64,000 bases of DNA from Mitsuokella jalaludinii DSM 13811. GTDB taxonomy: Bacteria > Bacillota > Negativicutes > Selenomonadales > Selenomonadaceae. Position 1 is the first letter of the stretch; each line of letters opens with the position of its first letter. Shown piece after piece: positions 27,864-36,187 of this stretch. A program made the position numbers and the translations under genes. The notes under the pieces were generated by a model that worked only from the letters and a program-made list of their open reading frames with translations, did not search any database and was not told where the DNA came from. The DNA is taken from assembly GCF_000702905.1 (NCBI RefSeq), contig NZ_JNKR01000005.1:23967-87966 (forward strand), given 5' to 3'.

Positions 27864-27927
27864 GACACTTTGCAGACCGAAGGGATGAAAGTGTCATAGT
27901 GGGTTATTACACTTCCTGCAGGAAGTG
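27864..27927 (+). other. oriT: Predicted MobV-type origin of transfer (oriT)
   Basis: GACACTTT (27864-27871) and AAAGTGTC (27888-27895) form a perfect inverted repeat. One base later comes TAGTGGGTTATTACACTT (27897-27914). This closely follows the pMV158 MobM nick region, where a hairpin precedes TAGTGTG/TTATACTT. By analogy the nick would fall after G27903. A further 18-base perfect palindrome CACTTCCTGCAGGAAGTG lies at 27910-27927. The site is 60-130 bases upstream of the relaxase gene, the usual place. Confidence 0.7.
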
Positions 27928-27989
27928 CCTCCCCCGAACCCCCGTCCTCTTTCAACAACCCAACATCTGAAACAGGAGGATTTTTGCCT

Positions 27990-29333
27990 ATGGCGAGAGG
28001 CGACGGTATTGACCGTACCAACGCAAGAAATATGAGGCTGACCGAAACCAAGATCGGTAACACCCAGCAGCACAACGAGCGTGAGAAGGATTCCTATGTC
28101 AATCAGGACATTGTACTGGAGCGGACGCCGCTCAATGTCCATTTCAAAACCCCGTCTGCCGGGTATCGGGAGATGTTTGCTCAAATGGAGGCCGACGGCG
28201 TGATCTCCACCCGTGGCATCAAGGAGGATGCCTTTCGATACGGTGAGTTGGTCTTTGATGTAAACTCCGCTTACTTCTACAATCACGGCGGGTATGACTT
28301 CGCAAAACAATTTTACACCGAAGCCTATAAAGCCGCAATCAAAATCGTGGGCGGAGAGCAGTATATTTTGTCGGCGGTCATGCACGCTGACGAGCGCAAC
28401 CGGGCCATGTCCGAGGCGCTGGGGGAGGACGTGTACCACTACCACCTCCATGTGGTTTATATCCCGGTAGTGGAGAAGGAGATACGCTGGACAAAGCGGT
28501 GCAAGGACAAGTCCCTGGTGGGCAAGGTCAAGGAAACGATCATGCAGGTGAGCATGAGCAAGAAGTGGGCGTCCAAGCCCATTCTGGACGAAACTACCGG
28601 GGAGCCGTTACGCACAGCTAAGGGCAAACCCGTTCTACGAAAGTCGTACAGTGTCCTGCAAGATGATTTCTTTGAGCATATGCGCTCCGCTGGCTATGAC
28701 GATGTAGAGCGTGGGGAACGTGGTAGTTCCGAAGAACATTTGACTGTTACGCAGTTCAAGACGGAGCGTGAGCAGGAACGGCTTGCACAGCTTCAAGAGG
28801 TGTCGGCGCTGGCCCAGGTTGAGGCCGACAAAAAGAATAAGGAGGCAGCATCAGCTGAGAAGAAAGCGGCCCAGGCCAGGGCTAAGCTGGACGATGTAGC
28901 GCCCTTGCTCAAGGGCATGGAGAAACTGGCGGCGGACTTCTCCGACGACCCGGAGCGGACGCTGCCGGAGGCGGGGCCGCTGGAATCGGCCAAGTCCTAC
29001 CGGGAGAAAAAGGCCAAGCCCCTTTGGGAGAAGATCGTCAAGGTGCTGCGCTCCGTCTACCGGGCCTACTTCGACCTCAAGAGCAAGTTTGAGCGGTTGC
29101 AGAGCGCCTATGATCGTGAGGTCAGTAAGAACGGCTCCCTGTCAGCCAGGATTTATGAGGTTTGTGCCGAGAGGGACGGCTTGAAAGGGCAAGTCAGGGA
29201 CTATGAGCGGGTCAGACGGGCCATTGGCCCGGAACAGGCGGACAGGATACTGGAGGCAGCTTACCAGCAGGAACAGGTCGAAAAGGAGCAGAAATGGGGT
29301 GCAAGGTCAAAAATAAGGGTAGGCGCACGATAA
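27990..29333 (+). CDS. mobV: MobV-family relaxase (Mob_Pre)
   Basis: 447 residues. The N-terminal relaxase domain has the conserved metal/active-site motif H132-x-D134-E135 ... H150-x-H152-x-H154 (MHADERN, YHYHLH). From about residue 255 to the end it is a long charged coiled coil (many Glu/Lys/Ala repeats), typical of Mob_Pre proteins. It nicks oriT and pilots the strand into a recipient through a helper conjugation system. ATG 27990 has AGGAGG at 27974 and is preferred over the TTG at 27984. Confidence 0.88.
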   Translation: MARGDGIDRTNARNMRLTETKIGNTQQHNEREKDSYVNQDIVLERTPLNVHFKTPSAGYREMFAQMEADGVISTRGIKEDAFRYGELVFDVNSAYFYNHGGYDFAKQFYTEAYKAAIKIVGGEQYILSAVMHADERNRAMSEALGEDVYHYHLHVVYIPVVEKEIRWTKRCKDKSLVGKVKETIMQVSMSKKWASKPILDETTGEPLRTAKGKPVLRKSYSVLQDDFFEHMRSAGYDDVERGERGSSEEHLTVTQFKTEREQERLAQLQEVSALAQVEADKKNKEAASAEKKAAQARAKLDDVAPLLKGMEKLAADFSDDPERTLPEAGPLESAKSYREKKAKPLWEKIVKVLRSVYRAYFDLKSKFERLQSAYDREVSKNGSLSARIYEVCAERDGLKGQVRDYERVRRAIGPEQADRILEAAYQQEQVEKEQKWGARSKIRVGAR

Positions 29334-29356
29334 TCACAAAAAATGGAGGTAATTTC

Positions 29357-29416
29357 ATGGAAAAGTACATCTTTGACGAGGGCAACGGTCTGTGGTATGA
29401 GTTGCAGAGGGACTAA
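29357..29416 (+). pseudogene. Truncated TnpV-like peptide (19 codons)
   Basis: MEKYIFDEGNGLWYELQRD followed by a stop, with a GGAGG ribosome site at 29346-29350. The start matches the N-terminus of TnpV proteins of clostridial elements such as Tn4451, which are normally about 100 residues or more. It is cut exactly where the tet(W) upstream segment begins, so it probably marks the insertion point of the resistance module. Confidence 0.55.
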
Positions 29417-29539
29417 CAATATTCGGGCGTGTGCGGCGGAAATCGTGGACACAGAAATTATTTGCGCATGAGGCCCCAAATCGGAGGGTGTCCCGGTGAA
29501 TGCCCTCCTGATTTATTTGGGACAGCGGGTAAAAACTTC

Positions 29540-29568
29540 TTGCATTTTAGAGTGTGCTATGCTATACT
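29540..29568 (+). promoter_or_regulatory. Promoter of the tetracycline-resistance gene
   Basis: TTGCAT (29540-29545) and TATACT (29563-29568), 17 bases apart, about 270 bases before the tet start, at the beginning of the attenuator leader. Confidence 0.8.
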
Positions 29569-29651
29569 GCTGTCATACTGATTTGAGGAGTCTATTCAAC
29601 ATGCGGCAAGGTATTCTTAAATAAAATTTGATAATGGGCACAAAAATAATT

Positions 29652-29809
29652 GCCCCTTGCAGGGGCTTGGTTTTTGTACCCAATTTAAGAATGCTTTTGC
29701 CTTTTTATCAAATATCGTGACGGATAACGGCTCATGTTAGCTGAATGCGTTTCTATGTATCCGAAGTCATGATCCCCAGCGGTAAAAGTATTTGCCGCTG
29801 GGGATTTTT
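29652..29809 (+). promoter_or_regulatory. tet leader with attenuator hairpins and leader peptide
   Basis: The leader has GCCCCT-TGC-AGGGGC (29652-29666) followed by TTGGTTTTTG. Further on is a strong terminator-like hairpin, CCCCAGCGG (29774-29782) pairing with CCGCTGGGG (29795-29803), followed by ATTTTT. An open frame from ATG 29745 ([17 protein letters not shown]...) runs through the second hairpin. This mirrors the leader peptide and transcription-attenuation region of tet(M)/tet(W)/tet(O) genes, where ribosome stalling or charged-tRNA levels under tetracycline favour readthrough. Confidence 0.78.
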
Positions 29810-29841
29810 GCGCCCTTTTGGGCCTTGTATGGAGGATAGAC

Positions 29842-31761
29842 ATGAACATTATCAATATCGGGATTCTTGCCCATGTAGATGCGGGCAAGACGACACTGAC
29901 AGAAAGCCTGCTGTATGCCAGCGGAACCATTTCAGAGCCGGGGAGCGTCGAAAAAGGGACAACGAGAACGGACACTATGTTTTTGGAGCGGCAGCGTGGA
30001 ATTACCATTCAAACGGCAGTCACTTCTTTCCAGTGGCACAGTTGTAAAGTCAATATTGTGGATACTCCCGGCCACATGGATTTCTTGGCAGAGGTATACC
30101 GCTCTCTGGCTGTTTTGGACGGGGCCATCTTGGTGCTCTCCGCTAAAGATGGCGTGCAGGCCCAGACCCGTGTTCTGTTCCATGCCCTACGGAAATTGAA
30201 CATCCCCACCATTATCTTTATCAACAAGATCGACCAGGTTGGCATTGATTTGGAGAGCGTATATCAGTCTGTTCGGGATAAGCTCTCCGCTGATATTATC
30301 ATCAAGCAGACAGTGTCGCTGTCCTCGAAAATAACTCTGACAGAAAACACTAGTGCAGAGGTGTGGGATTCGGTCATCGAAAATAACGATGAGTTATTGG
30401 CAAAGTATATCGCAGGAGAATCAATCAGTCAGAAAGAACTTGCGCAAGAAGAACAGCGGCGAGTTCAAGACGCCTCCCTGCTCCCGGTCTATCATGGTAG
30501 CGCCAAAAACGGCCTTGGCATTCAACAGTTGATGGATGCGGTGATAGGGCTGTTCCAATCGACCAAGGAACAGGGGAGCGCCGCCCTGTGCGGTAGAGTT
30601 TTTAAGGTGGAGTATACAGATTGCGGCCAGAGGCTTGTCTATCTGCGGCTATACAGCGGAACGCTGCGTCTGCGGGATACGGTGGCCCTAGCCGGGAGAG
30701 AAAAGCTGAAAATCACAGAGATGCGTATTCCATCCAAAGGGGAGATTGTTCGGACAGATACCGCCCATAAGGGCGAAATTGTCATCCTTCCCAGCGACAG
30801 CTTGAGATTAAACGATATATTGGGGGACAAAACCCAACTTCCTCGTGAAATGTGGAGTGATGTTCCCTTCCCTATGCTGCGGACGACGATTACGCCAAAA
30901 ACGGCAGAGCAAAGAGACCGGTTGCTGGACGCTCTTACGCAAATTGCGGATACTGACCCGCTTTTGCACTACGAGGTGGATTCCACCACCCATGAGATCA
31001 TTCTTTCTTTTTTGGGTCGGATGCAGTTGGAGGTTGTTTCCGCTTTGCTGACGGAAAAATACAAGATTGAAACAGCAGTGAAGGAACCCACCGTCATTTA
31101 TTTAGAGCGGCCGCTCAAAGTGGCCAGTCACACCATCCATATCGAGGTGCCGCCTAACCCGTTTTGGGCATCTATCGGACTGTCTGTTACACCGCTCCCG
31201 CTTGGCTCCGGTGTAAAATACGAGAGCCGGGTTTCCCTGGGATACCTGAACCAGAGTTTTCAAAACGCTGTCATGGATGGTATCCGTTACGGTTTGGGGC
31301 AAGGCTTGTGTGGCTGGAACGTAACGGACTGTAAGATTTGCTTTGAATACGGACTTTACTATAGCCCGGTCAGTACGCCGGCGGACTTCCGCTCATTGGC
31401 CCCGATTGTATTGGAACAGGCATTGAAGAAATCTGGGACGCAGTTGCTGGAACCTTATCTCTCCTTCACCCTCTATGCGCCCCAGGAATACCTTTCCAGG
31501 GCTTATCATGATGCGCCGAAATACTGTGCCACCATCGAAACGGCCCAGATAAAAAAGGATGAAGTTGTCTTTACTGGCGAGATTCCCGCCCGTTGCATAC
31601 AGGCATACCGTACTGATTTGGCCTTTTACACCAACGGGCGGAGTGTGTGCCTGACGGAACTGAAAGGGTATCAGGCCACTGTCGGCGAGCCAATCATCCA
31701 GCCCCGTCGTCCAAACAGCCGTTTGGATAAGGTGCGCCATATGTTCAGTAAGATTCCTTGA
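29842..31761 (+). CDS. tet(W): Tet(W)-like tetracycline ribosomal protection protein
   Basis: 639 residues, the exact length of Tet(W) and Tet(O). It is an EF-G-like GTPase that removes tetracycline from the ribosome. G1 AHVDAGKTT (about 10-18), G3 DTPGHMDF (about 74), G4 NKID (about 128), and the C-terminal SRRP-like ending [20 protein letters not shown] are intact. From memory it agrees better with Tet(W) than with Tet(O), Tet(M) or Tet(32), but with scattered differences, so it may be a divergent allele or a mosaic. ATG 29842 has GGAGG at 29831. Its A/T-richer codons mark it as acquired. Confidence 0.9.
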   Translation: MNIINIGILAHVDAGKTTLTESLLYASGTISEPGSVEKGTTRTDTMFLERQRGITIQTAVTSFQWHSCKVNIVDTPGHMDFLAEVYRSLAVLDGAILVLSAKDGVQAQTRVLFHALRKLNIPTIIFINKIDQVGIDLESVYQSVRDKLSADIIIKQTVSLSSKITLTENTSAEVWDSVIENNDELLAKYIAGESISQKELAQEEQRRVQDASLLPVYHGSAKNGLGIQQLMDAVIGLFQSTKEQGSAALCGRVFKVEYTDCGQRLVYLRLYSGTLRLRDTVALAGREKLKITEMRIPSKGEIVRTDTAHKGEIVILPSDSLRLNDILGDKTQLPREMWSDVPFPMLRTTITPKTAEQRDRLLDALTQIADTDPLLHYEVDSTTHEIILSFLGRMQLEVVSALLTEKYKIETAVKEPTVIYLERPLKVASHTIHIEVPPNPFWASIGLSVTPLPLGSGVKYESRVSLGYLNQSFQNAVMDGIRYGLGQGLCGWNVTDCKICFEYGLYYSPVSTPADFRSLAPIVLEQALKKSGTQLLEPYLSFTLYAPQEYLSRAYHDAPKYCATIETAQIKKDEVVFTGEIPARCIQAYRTDLAFYTNGRSVCLTELKGYQATVGEPIIQPRRPNSRLDKVRHMFSKIP

Positions 31762-31868
31762 TACGCCACAGCAAGGATGGTTATTGCATTTCCCTGCCTT
31801 TCGTGGTAAAATGTAGTTGTAAACCACCAGAGAAAACAACAACCCTGCTACCCCCCGTTATCACCACC

Positions 31869-31885
31869 GATAACAATTTGATAAC
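31869..31885 (+). repeat. Right end repeat (candidate attR or integrase site)
   Basis: GATAACAATTTGATAAC, the partner of 24049-24065. It is preceded by GTTATC-ACCACC-GATAAC, giving an inverted pair at 31857-31874. Bases 31762-32017 otherwise hold no gene beyond a possible 15-codon frame at 31952. Confidence 0.5.
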
Positions 31886-32017
31886 AGCCCATCGTATAGG
31901 GCTGGATAATATGGACACATCAAATAATCAAAAAAATGAGGTATCAAATTTATGAAGCAAAATCCGTTAAATATGATGCCCAACAACGAATTCGAATAAG
32001 AGCCATACTAGCAACAA

Positions 32018-32050
32018 AAAGGCCTGCTCGCATTGAGCAGGCCTTTCTTT
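32018..32050 (+). terminator. Terminator right of the element (possibly the original guaA terminator)
   Basis: AAAGGCCTGCTC (32018-32029) pairs with GAGCAGGCCTTT (32035-32046), followed by CTTTT. The core arms GCCTGCTC/GAGCAGGC are the same as in the host terminator at 38009. guaA has no clear terminator of its own on the left, so the element may have been inserted between guaA and this hairpin. Confidence 0.75.
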
Positions 32051-32081
32051 TGTCGCTTCCATCCCGTATACTATAACTAGA

Positions 32082-32327
32082 TACGGACTTTATCATATCT
32101 TTGACGGGCACAAGAAGCATCCGGCGCGCAGCAAGGTCCTGCTGTTGGCCTTGGCAATGGGATTGACAGTCAAGGAAGCACAGCATCTGCTGTACTATGC
32201 AGGCTGTGAGGCACTTTACGCCCGCAACTCCTTTGATAGTATCATCTGGTATGCCTTAGAGCATCATCTTAATGTCATTGATGCGAATCTGCTGCTCGAA
32301 CGGCTGGGAGAGAAACCACTTGCATGA
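32082..32327 (+). pseudogene. 5'-truncated fragment of a small Xre/HTH-type protein
   Basis: The frame reads YGLYHIFDGHKKHPARSKVL, continues with LLALAMGLTVKEAQHLLYYAG, and ends LLERLGEKPLA. This resembles the C-terminal two thirds of roughly 130-residue helix-turn-helix proteins that often sit beside Ser/Thr kinases. No start with a ribosome site exists: the frame is closed by a stop at 32034 and the first possible start is TTG 32145. The missing N-terminus suggests a deletion scar next to the integrated element. Confidence 0.5.
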
Positions 32328-32342
32328 CTTCTAGCGGACAGT

Positions 32343-33110
32343 TCAGTCTTCGTGGAAGAACTCGATGATCTTGTGGATGGCGAGTGCCATGTGGTTGGGG
32401 TTCTGGAACGGGTGATTGGCGCCCTCGACGGGGATGAATTCGATGACGTTGTTCTCGGCAAAGTCTTTTGCGTCCTCGAACGGGATCATCTCGTCTTTCG
32501 TGCCGTGCAGGATCAGCATATCGTCGGCGAAGTCGAAGTACTCGTGGTCGAGCGGGCAGAAGGACTTGAGGTCGTCGAAGAAGGCCTGGTCGACTTTCAT
32601 CTTGCGCTCGAAGCCGACCTGGATTTCCTTGCCCTTTGCGAGTTTCGTCTTGTCGGCGTCTGGGATGCGGCTGTACATTGTCTCATACATGTGGATGGCC
32701 GGGCAGCGCAGCGCAATCTTGCGGAAGGGGTTGCCGACCTCGATGAGGTAGCGCAGTGTCAGGTAGCCGCCGAGGCTCGTCGAGTAGATGCAGACATCCT
32801 TGGCCTGCAGCTCGCGCTTGGCGTATTCGGTGACGATGGTCAAGTAGGTCAGGCACTTGCCGACCGTCAATTTCTTGCGCGCGTCCATGCCGTGACAGGG
32901 CCAGTCAAAGGCGATGACGCCCCAGCCCTTGAACTTTGATGTCAGATGTTCGCCAAAATTCGATGTGCCGGCGGTTTCCTTGTTGCTGCCGAAGCCATGC
33001 GTGACGATGGCGATGTGGTCGAAGGACCGCGCCGTCTTGTCGCTTGCGCTGCAGATGAGCTTGCAGCGGATGCTCAGGCCTTGCTCATTGATGTCAAAAT
33101 GCTTTTCCAT
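32343..33110 (-). CDS. Alpha/beta hydrolase (serine aminopeptidase S33-like)
   Basis: 255 residues. Oxyanion region VTHGFGSNKET, nucleophile elbow YSTSLGGYL (an S-T-S-L-G variant of GxSxG, Ser near 119), acid in LHGTKDEMIPF (about 205) and His in EGANHPFQ (about 233) complete the triad. It is similar to esterase/lipase-type enzymes of the YqiA/cinnamoyl-esterase group. Cytoplasmic, no signal peptide. It is divergent from the LUD gene. Substrate unknown. Confidence 0.8.
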   Translation of the reverse strand: MEKHFDINEQGLSIRCKLICSASDKTARSFDHIAIVTHGFGSNKETAGTSNFGEHLTSKFKGWGVIAFDWPCHGMDARKKLTVGKCLTYLTIVTEYAKRELQAKDVCIYSTSLGGYLTLRYLIEVGNPFRKIALRCPAIHMYETMYSRIPDADKTKLAKGKEIQVGFERKMKVDQAFFDDLKSFCPLDHEYFDFADDMLILHGTKDEMIPFEDAKDFAENNVIEFIPVEGANHPFQNPNHMALAIHKIIEFFHED

Positions 33111-33216
33111 ATCTAAAATACCTCGTTTCTTTTTGTCATGCGACTCCTATTATAAACGCAAAAATGTTAGATGAAAAGGCGGCGCGGGCGGGGGCGATGG
33201 ACAAAAAAGTGCGTAC

Positions 33217-33244
33217 TTGTCTGATGGTATAAATCTGCTATACT
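33217..33244 (+). promoter_or_regulatory. Promoter of the LUD-VOC genes
   Basis: TTGTCT (33217-33222) and TATACT (33239-33244), 16-base spacer, 43 bases before the LUD start. Confidence 0.7.
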
Positions 33245-33287
33245 GGAGTGTAGAGACAGGAATGGTATGTACGACAGGAGGTCGACT

Positions 33288-33890
33288 ATGGATATTGCGG
33301 CTTTTGAAGCAAATCTCAAATGGCGCGGCATCGCGCTCAAGGTATTTGATACGAAGGAAGAGGCGGCTGCCTATCTGACAGCGTCCATCAAGGGCAAGAC
33401 GGTCGGCTTCGGCGGCTCGATGACGCTCGAGGAGATGGACCTCTATGAGAAGCTCAAAAAGGAGAACACGGTCTACTGGCACTGGCGCGAGGAGATGACG
33501 GGCGACGAGGCGAAGGCGAAGGCCTACCTCGCGGACGTCTACATCACGTCGCTCAACGGCGTCGCGGAGACGGGCGAGCTCGTCAACATCGACGGTGGCG
33601 GCAACCGCGTGGCAGCGACGCTGACGAAGCACGAGCGCCTCTACTTCGTCGTCGGCGAGAACAAGATCGCGCCGGACCTCCATCGTGCCATCGACCGCGC
33701 GCGCAACATCGCGAGCCCGCTCAACGCCCAGCGCCTGCACCGCAAGACGCCGTGCGCCGTCAAGGCGGACCATTGCTACGACTGCAAGAGCCCGGAGCGC
33801 ATCTGCCGCAGCCTCAACATCCTCTGGGAGAAGCCCATGCAGATCGGTGCGTGCGAGCTCATCCTGATCCGCGAGAAATTGGGATACTGA
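33288..33890 (+). CDS. LUD-domain (LutC-like) protein
   Basis: 200 residues of the LUD (DUF162) family. The conserved GFGGSMTL (about 44-51), DVYITSLNGVAETGELVNIDG (about 82-102) and VVGENKIAPDL are visible, as is a C-terminal Cys cluster CAVKADHCYDCKSPERIC (about 165-182) that could bind a metal or Fe-S cluster. LutC-type proteins work in L-lactate oxidation, but stand-alone LUD proteins with this Cys tail are of unknown function. AGGAGG at 33276 supports ATG 33288. The VOC gene follows after 25 bases. Confidence 0.8.
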   Translation: MDIAAFEANLKWRGIALKVFDTKEEAAAYLTASIKGKTVGFGGSMTLEEMDLYEKLKKENTVYWHWREEMTGDEAKAKAYLADVYITSLNGVAETGELVNIDGGGNRVAATLTKHERLYFVVGENKIAPDLHRAIDRARNIASPLNAQRLHRKTPCAVKADHCYDCKSPERICRSLNILWEKPMQIGACELILIREKLGY

Positions 33891-33915
33891 TAGACCGACA
33901 GAAGGAGACATGATT

Positions 33916-34284
33916 ATGAAATTCCAGTTTGCCCACAATAATTTCAATGTGCTTGACCTCGAGAAGAGTCTCAAGTTCTACGATGAGGCGCTCGGCTTCA
34001 AGCCGGCGCGCAAGCTCGAGGGACCGGGCTTCACGCTCGCCTATCTCTCGGACGGCGGCCAGACGCCGCACGAGCTCGAGCTCACCTGGATCCACGGCCG
34101 CAAGGAGCCCTACAACCTCGGCGAGAATGAGTTCCACCTCGCCGTGCGCACGGACGACTTCGAGGCCGCGCATGCGAAGCACAAGGCCATGGGCTGCATC
34201 TGCTTCGAGAATGAGGAGATGGGCATCTACTTCATCAATGACCCGGACGGTTACTGGATCGAGATCCTGCCGCCGACGATGTGA
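33916..34284 (+). CDS. gloA: VOC-family protein, glyoxalase I-like
   Basis: 122 residues of the vicinal oxygen chelate fold, like lactoylglutathione lyase. Two beta-alpha-beta-beta-beta modules are visible: FAHNNFNVLDLEKSLKFYDEALGF and EFHLAVRTDDFEAAHAKH, with metal ligands likely His8, Glu (HELELTW), His (EFHLAV) and Glu in DGYWIEILPP. It may detoxify methylglyoxal. ATG 33916 gives a proper spacing to AAGGAG; ATG 33910 is too close. Confidence 0.8.
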   Translation: MKFQFAHNNFNVLDLEKSLKFYDEALGFKPARKLEGPGFTLAYLSDGGQTPHELELTWIHGRKEPYNLGENEFHLAVRTDDFEAAHAKHKAMGCICFENEEMGIYFINDPDGYWIEILPPTM

Positions 34285-34352
34285 CAGCGTCGTGAGCTGG
34301 CGCTGCAGTCGCTACAAGTAGATCTTTGATCGTATGTGTTGAGGGAGAATCG

Positions 34353-34389
34353 AAAATCCTGTCGGCCCGATGGGCGGCAGGATTTTTTT
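34353..34389 (+). terminator. Terminator after the VOC gene
   Basis: AATCCTG (34355-34361) pairs with CAGGATT (34378-34384), with an inner CCC/GGG stem, followed by a run of T. Confidence 0.85.
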
Positions 34390-34399
34390 AGGAGAAGCT

Positions 34400-36187
34400 A
34401 TGCTGCATTATATCAAGCCATACCGGTACTATGCCGTGCTGACGATTGTCTTCATGGTCAGCGAGGTCCTCATCGACCTCTATCAGCCGCGCCTGATGGA
34501 GGCCATCGTCAATGAGGGCGTGCTGGGCCTGCATCACGGCGGCGTGCCGGACCTCTCGCTCGTGATGCAGACGGGCCTCTGGATGGCCCTGATTGTCACA
34601 ATCGGCGGTGTCTGCGGTGTCATGGGCGGCGTCTGCGTCAATTTCTGCGCGCAGAATTTCGGCAATGACATCCGCAAGGACTGCTTCCGGCGCATCCTGC
34701 AGCTCTCGATGGAGCAGATTGACGCGTTCCGCACGGGCTCGCTGATCACGCGCATCACGAGCGACACGACGCAGGTCCAGACGATGGTCAGTGCGGCGCT
34801 GCGCGGCGTCGTGCGCAGCCTGACCTTCCTGATTGCCGGCACGGCGGCGCTGCTGACGCTCGACATCCACTTCAGCCTGATCGCCGCGCTTGCTGTGCCG
34901 GTCATCCTCATCGAGGTCGTGATCGTCGTCCACAAGAGCAATCCGCTCTTCCTGCTCGTGCAGCAGAAGATCGATGCGATCAACGGCGTCATGCAGGAGG
35001 ATATCCAGGGCGCGCGCGTCATCAAGGGGTACGGGCAGGAAGCGCGCGAGAACGAGCGCTTCGGCGTGGCCAACGACGACCTCGCAGCGGCCCAGCTGCG
35101 CGTCCTTCTGCTCATTGCCTGTCTGCTGCCGCTCGTCAACATCGTGATGAACACGGCTCTTGTCGCCGTCATCTACATCGGCTCCTTCGACGTGCAGTCG
35201 GCCATGATTGGCCCAGGCACCGTCATGGCCGCGCTGACCTACGTCGTGCTGATCCTCAACGGCATCCTGATGTTCGCGATGATTTTGCAGATCTTCGCGC
35301 GCGGCCTGACCTCGAAGCGGCGGCTCGAGGAGGTGCTGGAGACGGAGCCTGCAATCCGCGATGGCGAGGATGGCGAGACGGACGGGGCAGTCTCAAGGGG
35401 AAGGCCAGCGGCCATTGCCCTGCACCATGTCTCCTTCCGCTATCCGGGTCAGCAGGAAGATGTGCTGACGGATATATCTCTCACGGTGGCACGTGGGGAG
35501 ACGCTGGCCATTGTCGGCGCGACGGGCTCGGGCAAGAGCACATTGCTCGCGCTGCTGCCGCGCTTCTACGATGCGACGGCGGGCGAGGTCTTCGTCGATG
35601 GCCGCGATGTCCGCAAGTATGCGCTGCACGCCTTGCGCGGGAAGATGGCCATCGTCCTGCAGAAGACGGAGCTCTTCTCGATGACGATTGGCGAGAACAT
35701 CGCTTGGGGCATGGATGCGGCCTCCGATGAGGAGATACGCCGGGCGGCAAAGATCGCGCAGGCGGCGGACTTCATCGAGCGGCAGCCGGAGGGCTATGGT
35801 ACAGAAGTGACGGAGGGCGGCACGAGCCTGTCGGGCGGCCAGCGCCAGCGCATTGCGCTCGCGCGCGCACTCATCCGCAAGCCCGAGATCCTGCTGCTCG
35901 ACGACAGCACGAGCGCGCTCGACCTGCGGACGGAGTCGGCGTTCTACGCGGCGCTCGACGGTTATACGCGGGAGCTGCGCCGCGAGGGGCATGACCTCAC
36001 CAAGATCATCGTCGCACAGCGCATCGCGACGGCGCGCCATGCCGACCGCATCGCCGTGCTCGACGGCGGCAGGCTCCTCGCCTGCGGCACGCATGAGGAA
36101 CTGCTCGAGCGCTCTAGCATCTATCGAGAGATCTGCGCCTCGCAGTTCCGCACGGGCGCGTCGGGGAAGGAGAAGGCAAATGGCTAA
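34400..36187 (+). CDS. ABC exporter half, degenerate-site subunit
   Basis: 595 residues: a six-helix membrane domain (about 1-310) fused to an ATPase domain (about 340-595). Walker A GATGSGKST, signature LSGGQRQ, Walker B ILLLDDSTSALD. The catalytic Glu after Walker B is Asp, the hallmark of the degenerate site of heterodimeric exporters such as TM287/288 and BmrCD. AGGAGAA at 34390 supports the start. It overlaps the partner gene by 8 bases, so the two are made together and probably form one lipid or multidrug flippase/exporter. Confidence 0.9.
   Translation: MLHYIKPYRYYAVLTIVFMVSEVLIDLYQPRLMEAIVNEGVLGLHHGGVPDLSLVMQTGLWMALIVTIGGVCGVMGGVCVNFCAQNFGNDIRKDCFRRILQLSMEQIDAFRTGSLITRITSDTTQVQTMVSAALRGVVRSLTFLIAGTAALLTLDIHFSLIAALAVPVILIEVVIVVHKSNPLFLLVQQKIDAINGVMQEDIQGARVIKGYGQEARENERFGVANDDLAAAQLRVLLLIACLLPLVNIVMNTALVAVIYIGSFDVQSAMIGPGTVMAALTYVVLILNGILMFAMILQIFARGLTSKRRLEEVLETEPAIRDGEDGETDGAVSRGRPAAIALHHVSFRYPGQQEDVLTDISLTVARGETLAIVGATGSGKSTLLALLPRFYDATAGEVFVDGRDVRKYALHALRGKMAIVLQKTELFSMTIGENIAWGMDAASDEEIRRAAKIAQAADFIERQPEGYGTEVTEGGTSLSGGQRQRIALARALIRKPEILLLDDSTSALDLRTESAFYAALDGYTRELRREGHDLTKIIVAQRIATARHADRIAVLDGGRLLACGTHEELLERSSIYREICASQFRTGASGKEKANG

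Larger units (their letters stand above)
24049..31885 (+). mobile_element. Integrative mobilizable element carrying tet(W)-like resistance
   Basis: About 7.8 kb bounded by the near-identical direct repeats GATAACGATTTGATAAC and GATAACAATTTGATAAC. Cargo in order: Xre regulator (reverse), Xis-like protein, tyrosine integrase, MobC-like protein, RepA-like ATPase, repeats, oriT and MobV relaxase, a tnpV remnant, and the tetracycline-resistance gene. No type IV secretion genes are present, so it would be mobilised by a helper rather than self-transmit. Codon usage differs from the host, with more A/T-ending and mixed codons, strongest in the tet segment. Exact ends are inferred from repeats and gene content. 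Confidence 0.78.
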
